From the NCBI RefSeq assembly GCF_900112225.1, contig NZ_FOLD01000010.1, positions 97,096 through 161,095 on the forward strand: a stretch of 64,000 nucleotides of DNA. The letters are read 5' to 3'. Every line of letters begins with the position of its first letter. Position 1 is the stretch's first letter. The translations under genes were made by a program, and so were the position numbers. The stretch comes from Massilia yuzhufengensis. GTDB lineage: Bacteria; Pseudomonadota; Gammaproteobacteria; Burkholderiales; Burkholderiaceae_D. The notes beneath the pieces were generated by a model that was not told the DNA's origin, did not search any database, and was given only the letters and a program-made list of their open reading frames with translations. This document shows positions 52,176 through 64,000 of the stretch, piece after piece.

Positions 52176-52337
52176 TCACCCATCCAGCCGGTCCATTCGC
52201 GTGTTCATGCAGGCTGGATGGATGTTCCATTTCCGCCTCTACCCTTGTCCCCAGGCTGCATATGCGAGCCCGGCAATTCGCGCTATGATGGTCCTCGGCG
52301 CTAAGCCGACCCCATGAATAACTCGAATGAGAACCAC

Positions 52338-54509
<2,172 letters not shown>

Positions 54510-54532
54510 GCTCGCTGTGATATAGGCGAAAG

Positions 54533-54573
54533 ACAACGGCCGCCAGTTTGATTTGGCGGCCGTTGTTGTTTTC
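54533..54573 (+). terminator. intrinsic terminator of the prolyl oligopeptidase
   Basis: A 13-bp stem (ACAACGGCCGCCA and its complement) with an eight-base loop is followed by TGTTTTC. It lies 23 bases after the stop. Confidence 0.88.
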
Positions 54574-54603
54574 ATATTTTCGTTGAGCGCGACGGACTTG
54601 GGC

Positions 54604-54695
54604 GGAACAACGCCAGTGGCGTTGTTCCGGCCTTCGCCGGAACGACGTGCTTACCTTGTTGGCCTTAAAACCGTCGTACCGGCGAAGGCCGGTAC
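54604..54695. repeat. cluster of three palindromes (CCGGC family)
   Basis: A perfect 11-bp palindrome GGAACAACGCC-AGT-complement (54604-54628) overlaps GTTCCGGC-CTTC-GCCGGAAC (54624-54643), and a related unit GTACCGGC-GAAG-GCCGGTAC (54676-54695) lies in reversed orientation. They are relatives of those at 9122, 39173 and 59112 and probably intergenic REP units. Confidence 0.65.
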
Positions 54696-54716
54696 CCAAT
54701 CTTGCATGAACAGAGG

Positions 54717-55292
54717 TCAGCGCTGAACAACAACCAGTAAAGCCTTCGCCTCCGTCTTCCCCACATTCCGAATCACATGATCATGGTCCGCCGGATACCG
54801 CGCCGTCCCCCCATGCTTGATCTTCTTCTTCTCCGCCCCGACCTCCAGTTCCACCGCGCCCGTAATGACAGTCAGGTGCTCGCTGGTCCCCGGATCGTGC
54901 GCCTGCGACTTCAATTCGCCACCGGGCGCCAGGGTCAGCTCATACCATTCATACTTGCCCGCCAGGTCCATCGGCCCGAGGATGCGCAGCGAATAGCCCG
55001 CATGCGCCCCCGGCAGGGTCGGCGTTTCGTGCGCGTCCACGATGCGGATCAAATCGACCGAGCGCACCTCGGAGGACAGCAGCTCGCCGATCTCCACCCC
55101 CAGCGCATTGGCCAGGCGCCAGGTGATGGCGATGGTGGGATTGGCCTTTTCGCGCTCGATCTGGGATAGCATCGACTTGGACACCCCGGCGATACGCGAC
55201 AAGTCTTCCAAGGTCAGGCCACGGGCCAAACGCATGCGCTGTAGCGTGGCGCCAACTTCCGGCGGGGCGTTATTTGTGAGAGTTTTGGTCAT
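54717..55292 (-). CDS. XRE-cupin transcriptional regulator
   Basis: This 191-residue regulator has an N-terminal XRE helix-turn-helix (about 15-70; LQRMRLARGLTLEDLSRIAGVSKSMLSQIEREKANPT pattern) and a C-terminal cupin domain (about 105-188; DPGTSEHLTVITGAVELEV and HVIRNVGKTEA) for a small effector. It is divergent from the kbl-tdh-sdaA genes with 180 bases between, so regulation of threonine breakdown is the natural guess. Similar regulators control amino-acid, polyamine or aldehyde genes. The effector cannot be read. It may repress its own promoter. Confidence 0.85.
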   Translation of the reverse strand: MTKTLTNNAPPEVGATLQRMRLARGLTLEDLSRIAGVSKSMLSQIEREKANPTIAITWRLANALGVEIGELLSSEVRSVDLIRIVDAHETPTLPGAHAGYSLRILGPMDLAGKYEWYELTLAPGGELKSQAHDPGTSEHLTVITGAVELEVGAEKKKIKHGGTARYPADHDHVIRNVGKTEAKALLVVVQR

Positions 55293-55341
55293 TGCTTAGT
55301 TTAATCCCTGCGGCTTGCCAAGTTCATTAGCTGGGGGTAAT

Positions 55342-55357
55342 ATTCGATATATTGAAT
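55342..55357. promoter_or_regulatory. candidate operator upstream of kbl
   Basis: ATTCGATATATTGAAT is an imperfect palindrome (only two of 16 positions, one pair, break the symmetry) in the divergent gap between the XRE-cupin gene and kbl. It is a plausible operator for the regulator, by position and symmetry only. Confidence 0.4.
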
Positions 55358-55472
55358 TTACGTTCGACATACAGAACTCGGTTCCGGGTATCGAACGGAT
55401 CCAACGGTACATCACCGCCAAGCGCCGGTCAAGCCGGGGCAGGCCAACCAGATAACCAGGAGTGGGAACATC

Positions 55473-56678
55473 ATGAGCGACCAAGCATTCTATAGCGGCC
55501 TGCAAACCAAACTCGACACCCTGCGCAGCGACGGCCTGTTCAAGCCGGAACGCGTGCTGGCCTCGCGCCAGGGCGCGGAAGTGGTCGCGCAGGACGGCCG
55601 TACGCTCATCAATATGTGTGCCAACAACTACCTGGGCCTGTCCGGCGACGTCGAGACCCAGAAGGCCGCCGCTGCGGCCCTGGAAAAATACGGCTATGGG
55701 CTGTCGTCGGTGCGCTTCATCTGCGGCACCCAGACCGTGCACAAGGAACTGGAAGCCAAGCTGTCGGCATTCCTCGGCACCGAGGACACCATCCTGTACG
55801 CGGCGGCCTTCGACGCCAACGGCGGCGTGTTCGAGCCGCTGTTCGACGAGAACGACGCCATCATCTCGGACGCCCTGAACCACGCCTCGATCATCGACGG
55901 CGTCCGCCTGTGCAAGGCCGCGCGCTACCGCTACGCCAACAACGACATGGCGGACCTGGAAAAGCAGCTGGTCGCGGCCAACGAAGCCGGCAAGCGCCAC
56001 AAGATCATCGTCACCGACGGCGTGTTCTCGATGGACGGCACCATCGCCCAGCTGGACAAGATCGTGGAACTGGCCGAAAAATACGGCGCCCTGACCATGA
56101 TCGACGAATCGCACGCCTCGGGCTTCATGGGCAAGACCGGCCGCGGCACCCACGAGCACTGCGGCGTGATCGGGAAGATCGACATCATCACCGGCACCCT
56201 GGGCAAGGCCCTGGGCGGCGCGATGGGCGGTTTCACCTCGGGCAAGAAGGAAGTCATCGAGACCCTGCGCCAGAAGTCGCGTCCCTACCTGTTCTCGAAC
56301 ACCCTGGCGCCGATGATCGCCGGCGCCAGCCTGGCGGTGCTGGACCGCATCTCGCGCTCGACCGAGCTGCGCGACCGTCTGATGGACAACACCGCCTACT
56401 TCCGCAAGGAGATCGAGCGGATCGGCTTCACCATCAAGCCGGGCACCCACCCGGTGGTGCCGGTGATGCTGTTCGAGGCGCCGGTGGCGCAGAAATTCGC
56501 GGCCCGCATGTTCGAACTGGGCGTGCTGCTGTCGGGCTTCTTCTATCCCGTGGTGCCGATGGGCCAGGCGCGCGTGCGCGTGCAGCTCTCGGCCGCGCAC
56601 ACCCGCGAGCAGCTGGGCACGGTGCTCAAAGCCTTCGAGCAGGCCGGCCGCGAACTCGGCATCCTGAAGAATAATTAA
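55473..56678 (+). CDS. kbl: 2-amino-3-ketobutyrate CoA ligase (glycine C-acetyltransferase)
   Basis: This 401-residue PLP enzyme cleaves 2-amino-3-ketobutyrate with CoA to glycine and acetyl-CoA, the second step of threonine degradation. The PLP Lys245 is in GTLGKALGG; NNYLGLS (51-57), DESHASGFMG (211-220) and the SSVRFICGTQ region are alpha-oxoamine synthase motifs. It begins 24 bases before tdh ends the operon pair order kbl-tdh. The start MSDQAFYSGL is typical. The divergent XRE-cupin regulator may control it. Confidence 0.95.
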   Translation: MSDQAFYSGLQTKLDTLRSDGLFKPERVLASRQGAEVVAQDGRTLINMCANNYLGLSGDVETQKAAAAALEKYGYGLSSVRFICGTQTVHKELEAKLSAFLGTEDTILYAAAFDANGGVFEPLFDENDAIISDALNHASIIDGVRLCKAARYRYANNDMADLEKQLVAANEAGKRHKIIVTDGVFSMDGTIAQLDKIVELAEKYGALTMIDESHASGFMGKTGRGTHEHCGVIGKIDIITGTLGKALGGAMGGFTSGKKEVIETLRQKSRPYLFSNTLAPMIAGASLAVLDRISRSTELRDRLMDNTAYFRKEIERIGFTIKPGTHPVVPVMLFEAPVAQKFAARMFELGVLLSGFFYPVVPMGQARVRVQLSAAHTREQLGTVLKAFEQAGRELGILKNN

Positions 56679-56702
56679 TTCAAGCCTTAGAACGGAACAC
56701 AC

Positions 56703-57659
56703 ATGGAACGCATCCTCATCATCGGCGCCAACGGCCAGATCGGCAGTGAACTGGTCGGCGCGCTGGCCGAGCAGCACGGCCAGGACAACGTGATCGCCTC
56801 GGACATCAGCACCACCAACGTCTACGGCGCCGCGCGCTACATCCAGCTGGACGTGATGGACAAGGACCGCCTGGCGACCCTGGTCGAGGCGGAGGGCATC
56901 ACCCAGGTCTACCAGCTGGCCGCGCTGCTGTCGGCCACCGGCGAAAAAGCGCCGCTGAAGGCCTGGTCGCTGAACATGGATGGCCTGCTGAACATCCTGG
57001 AAGTGGCGCGCGAGCGCGGTGAAGCGGGCAAGCCGCTGAAGGTGTTCTGGCCATCGTCGATCGCCGCCTTCGGCCCCAACACCCCGGCCGAAAACACCCC
57101 GCAATACACGGTGATGGACCCGACCACGATCTACGGCATCAGCAAGCTGGCCGGCGAGCGCCTGTGCGAGTACTACCACAGCAAGTACGGCGTGGACGTG
57201 CGCAGCATCCGCTACCCGGGCATCATCAGCTACAAGTCGCCCCCGGGCGGCGGCACCACCGACTACGCCATCGCGATCTTCCACGCCGCGCTCAAGGACG
57301 AGACCTACGAATGCTTCCTGGGCCCGGAAACCACGCTGCCGATGATCTACATGCCCGACGCGATCCGTGCGACCATCGAACTGATGGACGCGCCAGGCGA
57401 CAAGGTCGCCATCCGCTCGTCCTACAACGTGGCCGGCGTGTCCTTCAACCCGCGCGAACTGGCGGCCGCCATCCGCAAGGCCCGGCCGGAATTCGAGATC
57501 GCCTATGCCCCGGACAGCCGCCAGGCGATTGCCGACTCGTGGCCGAAGAGCCTCGACGACAGCCGCGCGACGACCGACTGGGGCTGGAAGTCCCGCATCG
57601 GCATCGACGAGATGGTCGAGAGCATGCTGAACAATATCGACGTCGGCGTCAGCGCCTGA
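56703..57659 (+). CDS. tdh: L-threonine 3-dehydrogenase (SDR type)
   Basis: This 318-residue NAD-dependent short-chain/epimerase-type dehydrogenase has GANGQIG (8-14) for NAD binding and the catalytic Tyr144 and Lys148 in YGISKLAGE. RYPGIISYKSPPGGGTTDYAI (around 186-206) is characteristic of the SDR threonine dehydrogenases, which differ from the zinc-dependent E. coli enzyme. It oxidises threonine to 2-amino-3-ketobutyrate for Kbl, gene 24 bases upstream. The next gene, sdaA, follows after 51 bases, so all three are probably one transcript. Confidence 0.93.
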   Translation: MERILIIGANGQIGSELVGALAEQHGQDNVIASDISTTNVYGAARYIQLDVMDKDRLATLVEAEGITQVYQLAALLSATGEKAPLKAWSLNMDGLLNILEVARERGEAGKPLKVFWPSSIAAFGPNTPAENTPQYTVMDPTTIYGISKLAGERLCEYYHSKYGVDVRSIRYPGIISYKSPPGGGTTDYAIAIFHAALKDETYECFLGPETTLPMIYMPDAIRATIELMDAPGDKVAIRSSYNVAGVSFNPRELAAAIRKARPEFEIAYAPDSRQAIADSWPKSLDDSRATTDWGWKSRIGIDEMVESMLNNIDVGVSA

Positions 57660-57710
57660 ACGCCGCCGCAACATCACGATAATAACAACCAGAATAGTCG
57701 AGACAAACAG

Positions 57711-59099
<1,389 letters not shown>

Positions 59100-59111
59100 G
59101 CTACAGTCAAC

Positions 59112-59139
59112 TTGGGTCCCGGCGCAGGCCGGGACCCAA
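59112..59139 (+). terminator. perfect palindrome after sdaA (CCGGC family)
   Basis: A perfect 12-bp stem (TTGGGTCCCGGC and its complement) with a GCAG loop lies 13 bases after the sdaA stop. There is no T run; it doubles as a member of the repeat family at 9122, 39173 and 54624. Confidence 0.55.
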
Positions 59140-59241
59140 TTCAGCTCCACACCCACCCGCTTTTTTTGCACCACAGCATACGATCCCTCCCAGCGCTATA
59201 ATAAAGTTCCCACTTGTGCCACCACCGGAAACTTCACCCGT

Positions 59242-60717
59242 ATGCAATATGTGTCCACCCGCGCGACCAGCGCGTCCGCAGCACGCAATCCCCAGCGTTT
59301 CTCCGACATCCTGCTCGCGGGCCTGGCGCCCGACGGTGGCCTCTACCTGCCCGAGGACTACCCGCAGGTCGGCAAGCAAGAACTCGACGCCTGGCGCAAG
59401 CTGTCCTATGCCGAGCTGGCCTATGAGATCCTGCGCAAGTTTGCCACCGACATCCCCGACGCCGACCTGCGCGCCCTGACCGCCAGGACCTACACCGCCG
59501 AGGTCTACCGCAACGCGCGCCCCGGCGAAGCGGCCGCCGACATCACCCCGTTGCGCGTCCTCGAAGACGGCAAACAAGGCAAGCTGGTACTGCAGGCGCT
59601 GTCGAACGGCCCGACCCTGGCCTTCAAGGACATGGCGATGCAATTGCTGGGCAACCTGTTCGAATACGCGTTGGCCAAGAATAACGATGAACTGAACATT
59701 TTCGGCGCCACCTCCGGCGACACCGGCAGCGCCGCCGAATACGCGATGCGCGGCAAGCGCGGCGTGCGCGTGTTCATGCTCTCGCCGCACAAGAAGATGA
59801 GTGCCTTCCAGACCGCCCAGATGTTCAGCCTGCAGGACCCGAACATCCACAACATCGCCGTCGAGGGCGTGTTCGACGATTGCCAGGACATGGTCAAGGC
59901 GGTGTCGAACGACCTGGCCTTCAAGGCCCAGCAGAAGATCGGCACCGTCAACTCGATCAACTGGGCGCGCGTGGTCGCGCAGGTGGTGTACTACTTCCGC
60001 GGCTACCTGGCGGCCACCACCAGCAGCGACCAGAAGGTCTCCTTCACCGTCCCGTCCGGGAACTTCGGCAATATCTGCGCCGGCCACATCGCCCGCATGA
60101 TGGGCCTGCCGATCGACAAGCTGGTGGCCGCCACCAACGAGAACGACGTGCTCGACGAGTTCTTCCGCACAGGCAGGTACCGCGTGCGCAAGCCCTCGGA
60201 AACCTATCACACCAGCAGCCCGTCGATGGACATCTCCAAGGCGTCCAACTTCGAGCGCTTCGTCTACGAGCTGGTGGGCCGCGACGCCGAGCGCACCCAT
60301 GCGCTGTTCCGCAAGGTGGACACCCACGGCGGCTTCGACCTGTCCGGCGCGCCGGGCAGCGACGGCGACGAATGGAAGCTGGTGGGGCAGTATGGCTTTG
60401 CCTCCGGCCGCTCGACCCACGCCGACCGCGTCGACACCATCCGCGACGTGGCGGACGACTACGAGATCACCATCGACACCCACACCGCCGACGGCATCAA
60501 GGTGGCGCGCGAGCACATGCGGCCGGGCGTGACCATGATCGTGCTGGAAACGGCGCTGGCCGCCAAGTTCAACGAGACGATTCTCGAAGCGCTGGGCACC
60601 GACGCCGAGCGCCCGGCCGGTTTCGAGGACATCGAATCGCTGCCGCAGCGCTTCGTCGTGATGGACACCGACGTCGCGCGCATGAAGTCTTATATCGCGC
60701 AGCACACGGGCCTGTGA
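59242..60717 (+). CDS. thrC: threonine synthase
   Basis: Threonine synthase (491 residues, long/class II form) converts O-phosphohomoserine to threonine with PLP on Lys129 (TLAFKDMA). STRATSASAARNP is the start, FGATSGDTGSAAEYAM (about 154-169) binds the PLP phosphate, and VPSGNFGNICAGH is the classical motif. Homoserine dehydrogenase (hom), normally just upstream, is not here. It overlaps moeA at TGATG (60715-60719), a standard thrC-moeA junction in related species. The synthesis gene directly neighbours the degradation genes. Confidence 0.95.
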   Translation: MQYVSTRATSASAARNPQRFSDILLAGLAPDGGLYLPEDYPQVGKQELDAWRKLSYAELAYEILRKFATDIPDADLRALTARTYTAEVYRNARPGEAAADITPLRVLEDGKQGKLVLQALSNGPTLAFKDMAMQLLGNLFEYALAKNNDELNIFGATSGDTGSAAEYAMRGKRGVRVFMLSPHKKMSAFQTAQMFSLQDPNIHNIAVEGVFDDCQDMVKAVSNDLAFKAQQKIGTVNSINWARVVAQVVYYFRGYLAATTSSDQKVSFTVPSGNFGNICAGHIARMMGLPIDKLVAATNENDVLDEFFRTGRYRVRKPSETYHTSSPSMDISKASNFERFVYELVGRDAERTHALFRKVDTHGGFDLSGAPGSDGDEWKLVGQYGFASGRSTHADRVDTIRDVADDYEITIDTHTADGIKVAREHMRPGVTMIVLETALAAKFNETILEALGTDAERPAGFEDIESLPQRFVVMDTDVARMKSYIAQHTGL

Positions 60718-61925
60718 TGAAGCCGCCCATGCTGTCGGTGCGCGAAGCGCTGAACCTGCTGCTCGATGCGGCCCGTCCGGTCACCGACACCGAGCGCGTG
60801 GACACGCTGGCAGCGAACGGCCGCGTGCTGGCCGAAGACCAGCTGGCCACGCTCGACGTGCCTTGCGCCGACAACACGCAGATGGATGGCTATGCCGTGC
60901 GCGCCCAGGATTGCGAGAGCGGCAGCGCGACCTTGCGCGTGAGCCAGCGCATCCCGGCCGGCACGGTGGGCCAGGCGCTCGAGGCGGGCAGCGCGGCGCG
61001 GATCTTTACCGGGGCCCTGATTCCTCCCGGCGCCGACGCGGTGGTGATGCAGGAGCAGTGCGAGGCGGTGGGTGACAGCGTCACCGTGCGCCACGCGCCG
61101 CGCGCCGGCGAATGGATCCGCCGCCAGGGCGAGGACGTGGCGAAGGGCGCGGTGATCCTGCCGGCCGGCACCCGCCTGCGCAGCCAGGAGCTGGGCCTCG
61201 CGGCCTCGGTCGGCCTGGCCGCGGTGCCGGTGCTGCGCCGCCTGCGCGTTGCCGTGTTCTTCACCGGCGACGAACTGGCGATGCCGGGCGAGCCCTTGAA
61301 ACCGGGCGCGATCTACAATTCGAACCGTTTTACCTTGCGCGGACTGCTGGAGAATCTCGGCTGCGAATTCACCGACTACGGCATCGTGCCCGATACGCTG
61401 GACGCCACCCGGGCAACTCTGCGCAAGGCGGCGGCCGGGCATGACCTGATCATCACCTCGGGCGGGGTCTCGGTCGGCGAAGAAGACCACATCAAGCCGG
61501 CGGTCGAAGCAGAAGGGCGCTTGAACATGTGGCAGATCGCAGTCAAGCCGGGCAAGCCGCTGGCCTTCGGCGAAGTGGGGGGCGCGTTCTTCATCGGCCT
61601 GCCGGGCAACCCGGTATCGAGCTTCATCACTTTCCTGCTGTTCGTGCGCCCCTTCCTGCTGCGCCTGCAGGGGGTGACCGGGCCGGTGGAGCCGCGCGGC
61701 TATTCGCTGCGCGCCGACTTCGCGCTGCCCAAGGCCGACCGCCGCAATGAATTCCTGCGGGTGCGCGTCAACGCCGCCGGTGGGCTCGACCTGTTCCCCA
61801 ACCAGGGCTCGGGGGTACTGACATCGACGGTGTGGGGCGACGGGCTGGTGGACAATCCGCCGGGCCAGGCGATCGCAGAGGGCGACCTGGTGCGCTTCAT
61901 CCCGTTTGCCGAACTACAGCACTAG
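60717..61925 (+). CDS. moeA: molybdopterin molybdotransferase
   Basis: MoeA (402 residues) inserts molybdate into adenylated molybdopterin. Domains in order: I/II (about 1-175, with DNTQMDGYAV at 48-57 and FTGALIPPGADAVV at 95-108), III (about 176-320, SGGVSVGEEDH and GLPGNPVSSF) and IV (about 325-400). The start overlaps the thrC stop. moaD follows eight bases on. moaE, expected next, is not present. Molybdenum cofactor biosynthesis therefore depends on genes outside this window. Confidence 0.94.
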   Translation: MKPPMLSVREALNLLLDAARPVTDTERVDTLAANGRVLAEDQLATLDVPCADNTQMDGYAVRAQDCESGSATLRVSQRIPAGTVGQALEAGSAARIFTGALIPPGADAVVMQEQCEAVGDSVTVRHAPRAGEWIRRQGEDVAKGAVILPAGTRLRSQELGLAASVGLAAVPVLRRLRVAVFFTGDELAMPGEPLKPGAIYNSNRFTLRGLLENLGCEFTDYGIVPDTLDATRATLRKAAAGHDLIITSGGVSVGEEDHIKPAVEAEGRLNMWQIAVKPGKPLAFGEVGGAFFIGLPGNPVSSFITFLLFVRPFLLRLQGVTGPVEPRGYSLRADFALPKADRRNEFLRVRVNAAGGLDLFPNQGSGVLTSTVWGDGLVDNPPGQAIAEGDLVRFIPFAELQH

Positions 61926-61932
61926 GAACAGC

Positions 61933-62190
61933 ATGACGATCACCTTACGGTATTTTGCTTCGGTACGCGAAGCGGTGGGAATGGGGCAGGAAAGCTTCGA
62001 GCTGCCCGCAGGTGCGGCGACGGTGGCCGCGGTGCGCGAGGCATTGGTGGCGCGTGGCGGGGTGTGGGCCGATGCCCTCGGGCCGGAGCGCGCGGTGCGC
62101 ACGGCGGTCGGCCAGGTAATGTGCGGCCCGCAGGCTGCGGTCGCCGATGGCGGCGAAGTGGCGTTCTTCCCGCCCGTGACGGGCGGTTGA
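61933..62190 (+). CDS. moaD: molybdopterin synthase sulfur-carrier subunit
   Basis: MoaD (85 residues) is the ubiquitin-like sulfur carrier of molybdopterin synthase. MTITLRYFASVRE begins the beta-grasp fold; the C-terminal FPPVTGG ends in the required Gly-Gly that is thiocarboxylated. AGGAA lies eight bases before the ATG. The catalytic subunit gene moaE is absent from the expected next position; a hairpin and an opposed gene follow instead. Confidence 0.92.
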   Translation: MTITLRYFASVREAVGMGQESFELPAGAATVAAVREALVARGGVWADALGPERAVRTAVGQVMCGPQAAVADGGEVAFFPPVTGG

Positions 62191-62195
62191 AAGCG

Positions 62196-62217
62196 AGGGG
62201 CGGCGCGGACCGCCCCT
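62196..62217. terminator. hairpin between moaD and a convergent TRAP gene
   Basis: AGGGGCGG-CGCGGA-CCGCCCCT is an 8-bp perfect GC stem without a T run, between convergent genes; it is a possible bidirectional barrier. Confidence 0.5.
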
Positions 62218-62225
62218 GGCCAGCA

Positions 62226-63266
62226 CTAGATCATCGCGAGCGACTGCTCGGCCAGTTCCAGCAGCTTGCCGCAATTGGCGTTGCGCTCGCCGAACTCGCG
62301 CCAGGCATTGGTGCGCGCCACCGCCTGCCACTTGCGCAGGGCGTCGGCATTCATGTCCACCACCTGGGCGCCGGTTTTCTGGTACACGGCCGCCACCGCG
62401 GCGTCGTCGGCGCGCGCCGCCTTGAGCGCGAAGCTTTCCAGGTCGGCGCCCACCGCCATCACCGCGGCTTGCTGCTGCTTGCTCAAGCGGTCGAACACCG
62501 TGCGCGACATCATCAGCGGCTCGAACATGAACCAGTAGGCGCCGCCGCGCGCCGTGGTCAGTGCGCGCGACGACTCCTGCAGGCGGAACGAGATCAGCGA
62601 GGTCGACGAGGTCAGCGCCGCGTCGAGCGTCCCGGCGCGCATCGCGGCCTGGATCTCGTTGGACGGCATGCTGACCACCGTGGCGCCGGCGTCCGCCAGC
62701 AGGCGGTCCATCTCGGGCGAACCGCCGCGCACCTTCAGGCCGGCCACGTCTTCCGGTTGCAGGATCGGCTTGCCGCGCGAGGCGACGCCGCCGGCCTGCC
62801 AGATCCAGCTGACCACGACCAGGCCCTGGTCGTGCAGGATGCGGGTGAGTTCGCGCCCGACCGGCGCATTCTTCCAGGCGTAAGCCTGTTCATACGAGGT
62901 GACCAGGCCCGGCATCAGGCCGATGTTCGCTTCCGGCGCCTCGGCGCTTGCATACGTCAGCGGCACCAGGGCCATGTCCAGCGCGCCGCTGCGCAGGGCC
63001 GGAAACTGGGCGTTCGCGCCCATCAGGCTGGACGACGGATAGATCGAGAATTTCAGCCCGCCACGGGTGCGGCGCTCGACGTCGGCCGCGAACATGCGGC
63101 ACAAGCGGTCGCGGAAATCGCCCTCGGCGATGCTGCCGCCGGGGAACTGGTGCGAAATCTTGAGATTGTTTGGCTGCGCCCAGGCGGACTGCATCCAGAG
63201 TGGACTGGTCGCGATTGCGCCCAGCATTGCCCTACGGGACATTGCTGCCCTTTTTGTTACCGACAT
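62226..63266 (-). CDS. TRAP-type substrate-binding protein (DctP family)
   Basis: This 346-residue periplasmic binding protein of the TRAP family has a signal with twin Arg (MSRRAMLGAIATSPLWMQSAWA), consistent with Tat or Sec export. Mature features are LKISHQFPGGSIAEGDFRDR (a DctP start), LVPLTYASAEAPE and the conserved AGLKVRGGSPEMDRLLADAG with the Arg that binds the carboxylate. The start is the second ATG after GGAGG, at 63266. No DctQ/DctM genes adjoin, so the transporter partners are elsewhere or the protein is an orphan. The ligand is probably an organic acid. Confidence 0.85.
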   Translation of the reverse strand: MSVTKRAAMSRRAMLGAIATSPLWMQSAWAQPNNLKISHQFPGGSIAEGDFRDRLCRMFAADVERRTRGGLKFSIYPSSSLMGANAQFPALRSGALDMALVPLTYASAEAPEANIGLMPGLVTSYEQAYAWKNAPVGRELTRILHDQGLVVVSWIWQAGGVASRGKPILQPEDVAGLKVRGGSPEMDRLLADAGATVVSMPSNEIQAAMRAGTLDAALTSSTSLISFRLQESSRALTTARGGAYWFMFEPLMMSRTVFDRLSKQQQAAVMAVGADLESFALKAARADDAAVAAVYQKTGAQVVDMNADALRKWQAVARTNAWREFGERNANCGKLLELAEQSLAMI

Positions 63267-63483
63267 ACACATCCTCCAAGATGGTGAAACGAATTGCCGC
63301 AGGCATCGTGGCCACCTCGTCGAGCGGGCTGCCATCGTGTCTTGTAGCGGGTACAAGAATATTCCTGCCACATCTATTGTCAAGCGGAATCTTATAGATA
63401 TGGCAAATCAGTGCAGGCACAGAGGCGGCCGTATGCGACTGCCGCCCTGGTCCCGCCTTGATCCAGCCCGGAGGAGATATGGT

Positions 63484-63711
63484 TCAGCGCTTGGGCTTGA
63501 TCGCCTCGCAAGGGCGGCATTGCGCGCCGCGCTTGGCCTGGTAATAGCGCGAGCCGATGAAGATGGCGGAGGCCAGCACGGCCCAGGCCATCGACTCGCG
63601 CCAGTTGGCCCCGAACGCATCGCCGCGCAGCATGTCGACGACTTCGAGCAGCAGGAACATCGAGCTCGCGGCCAGCAGGTATTGGCCACTCCAGTAGATC
63701 AGGTTGCGCAT
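63484..63711 (-). CDS. small predicted membrane protein
   Basis: This 75-residue protein has two hydrophobic segments (about 3-27 and 42-58) and a basic tail with CRPCEAIKPKR. It begins MRNLIYWSGQYLLAASSMF. I do not recognise a family. Two Cys close to the C-terminus (CRPC) could bind a metal or form a disulfide. It lies between the TRAP binding protein and a broken hydrolase on the same strand, separated by 15 bases from the latter. No start signal other than ATG and an AAGGAG at 63717-63722 (minus strand) is notable. Confidence 0.62.
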   Translation of the reverse strand: MRNLIYWSGQYLLAASSMFLLLEVVDMLRGDAFGANWRESMAWAVLASAIFIGSRYYQAKRGAQCRPCEAIKPKR

Positions 63712-63726
63712 GGTGTACTCCTTGGG

Positions 63727-63951
63727 TCAAAGACGGTTGAGGAAACGGCGGACGGCGTCGGCCACCAGCTCGGGCTGGTCGAACATGGCGAAGTGGCGCG
63801 CTTTCGGGATCGGCTCCACCTCCAGCTTCGGGGTGCCGGCCAGCAGGCTGCGGTAGTGCTCGATCTTCATCATCGATGTCACCTGGTCCTGGCTGGCATC
63901 GGGTTCGAAGTAGACAGAATGTATTGACCTACCAACCTCAACAAGCGCGGG
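63727..63951 (-). pseudogene. interrupted alpha/beta hydrolase tail at the window edge
   Basis: On the minus strand an open frame ends at TGA (63727) with the sequence VEPIPKARHFAMFDQPELVADAVRRFLNRL split by the tail of an alpha/beta hydrolase; ARHFAMFDQP has the catalytic His. The frame continues upstream through DASQDQVTSMMKIEHYRSLL and then stops at TAA (63952-63954). Its N-terminal half is not encoded in the remaining bases. The break lies in a stretch with an imperfect inverted repeat (63931-63940, 63958-63968), suggesting insertion or rearrangement. Confidence 0.5.
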
Positions 63952-64000
63952 TTACGCTGAGGGTTGGTGAACCTTTCGGCGCAGAGCCGCAATTGAGGAG

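Overview
The window looks like chromosomal DNA of a high-GC betaproteobacterium of the Oxalobacteraceae, with Massilia/Telluria as my best guess. This rests on gene content and order (gloB, methyltransferase, rnhA, dnaQ; thrC, moeA, moaD; paired cyanophycin synthetases; many c-di-GMP enzymes), GC-rich codon use and short intergenic palindromes. No alignment was run. I see no rRNA, CRISPR array, prophage or complete insertion sequence.

Layout. 0-5.4 kb: a YihY-type membrane protein, a MITE-like inverted repeat, two small proteins, a metY/hydrolase/DUF962 operon and a CBS protein. 5.4-12.4 kb: a REC-GGDEF-EAL protein, aroC, and an overlapping pair of PAS-GGDEF-EAL and HDOD genes. 12.7-22 kb: AidB-like dehydrogenase, upp, an orphan HPt protein, a cold-shock gene, LysR, aceB, gloB, methyltransferase, rnhA, dnaQ and two identical tRNA-Val(CAC) genes. 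22-30.4 kb: a decayed haem peroxidase, an AI-2E family transporter, two more GGDEF proteins, an MHYT hybrid kinase and a hydrolase remnant. 30.8-34.8 kb: amino-acid permease, nicotinamidase and a ThDP-dependent oxidase/decarboxylase.

35-44.4 kb is the most interesting stretch. It is a cyanophycin (Asp-Arg polymer) island: a haem-oxygenase-like presumptive diiron protein followed by one cphA on the plus strand, facing a tightly overlapping minus-strand operon of isoaspartyl peptidase, cyanophycinase and a second cphA. A small outer-membrane barrel gene lies between the two converging units. Synthesis, depolymerisation and dipeptide cleavage are all encoded; the role of the diiron-type protein is unknown.

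44.5-50.6 kb: a DUF2244 protein, a YegD-like Hsp70, a DnaQ-type exonuclease and a zinc-import-like locus (secreted CxxC protein, outer-membrane protein, substrate-binding protein, permease) with no ATPase in the window. 50.8-54.6 kb: a Sel1-repeat protein and a secreted prolyl oligopeptidase. 54.7-62.2 kb: threonine/serine metabolism (XRE-cupin regulator, kbl, tdh, sdaA, thrC), then moeA and moaD. 62.2-64 kb: an orphan TRAP-type binding protein, a small membrane protein and a hydrolase tail interrupted at the window edge.

Most genes are ordinary housekeeping or signalling genes. The accessory signals are the repeat elements, three decayed genes and the two metabolic islands (cyanophycin and zinc).
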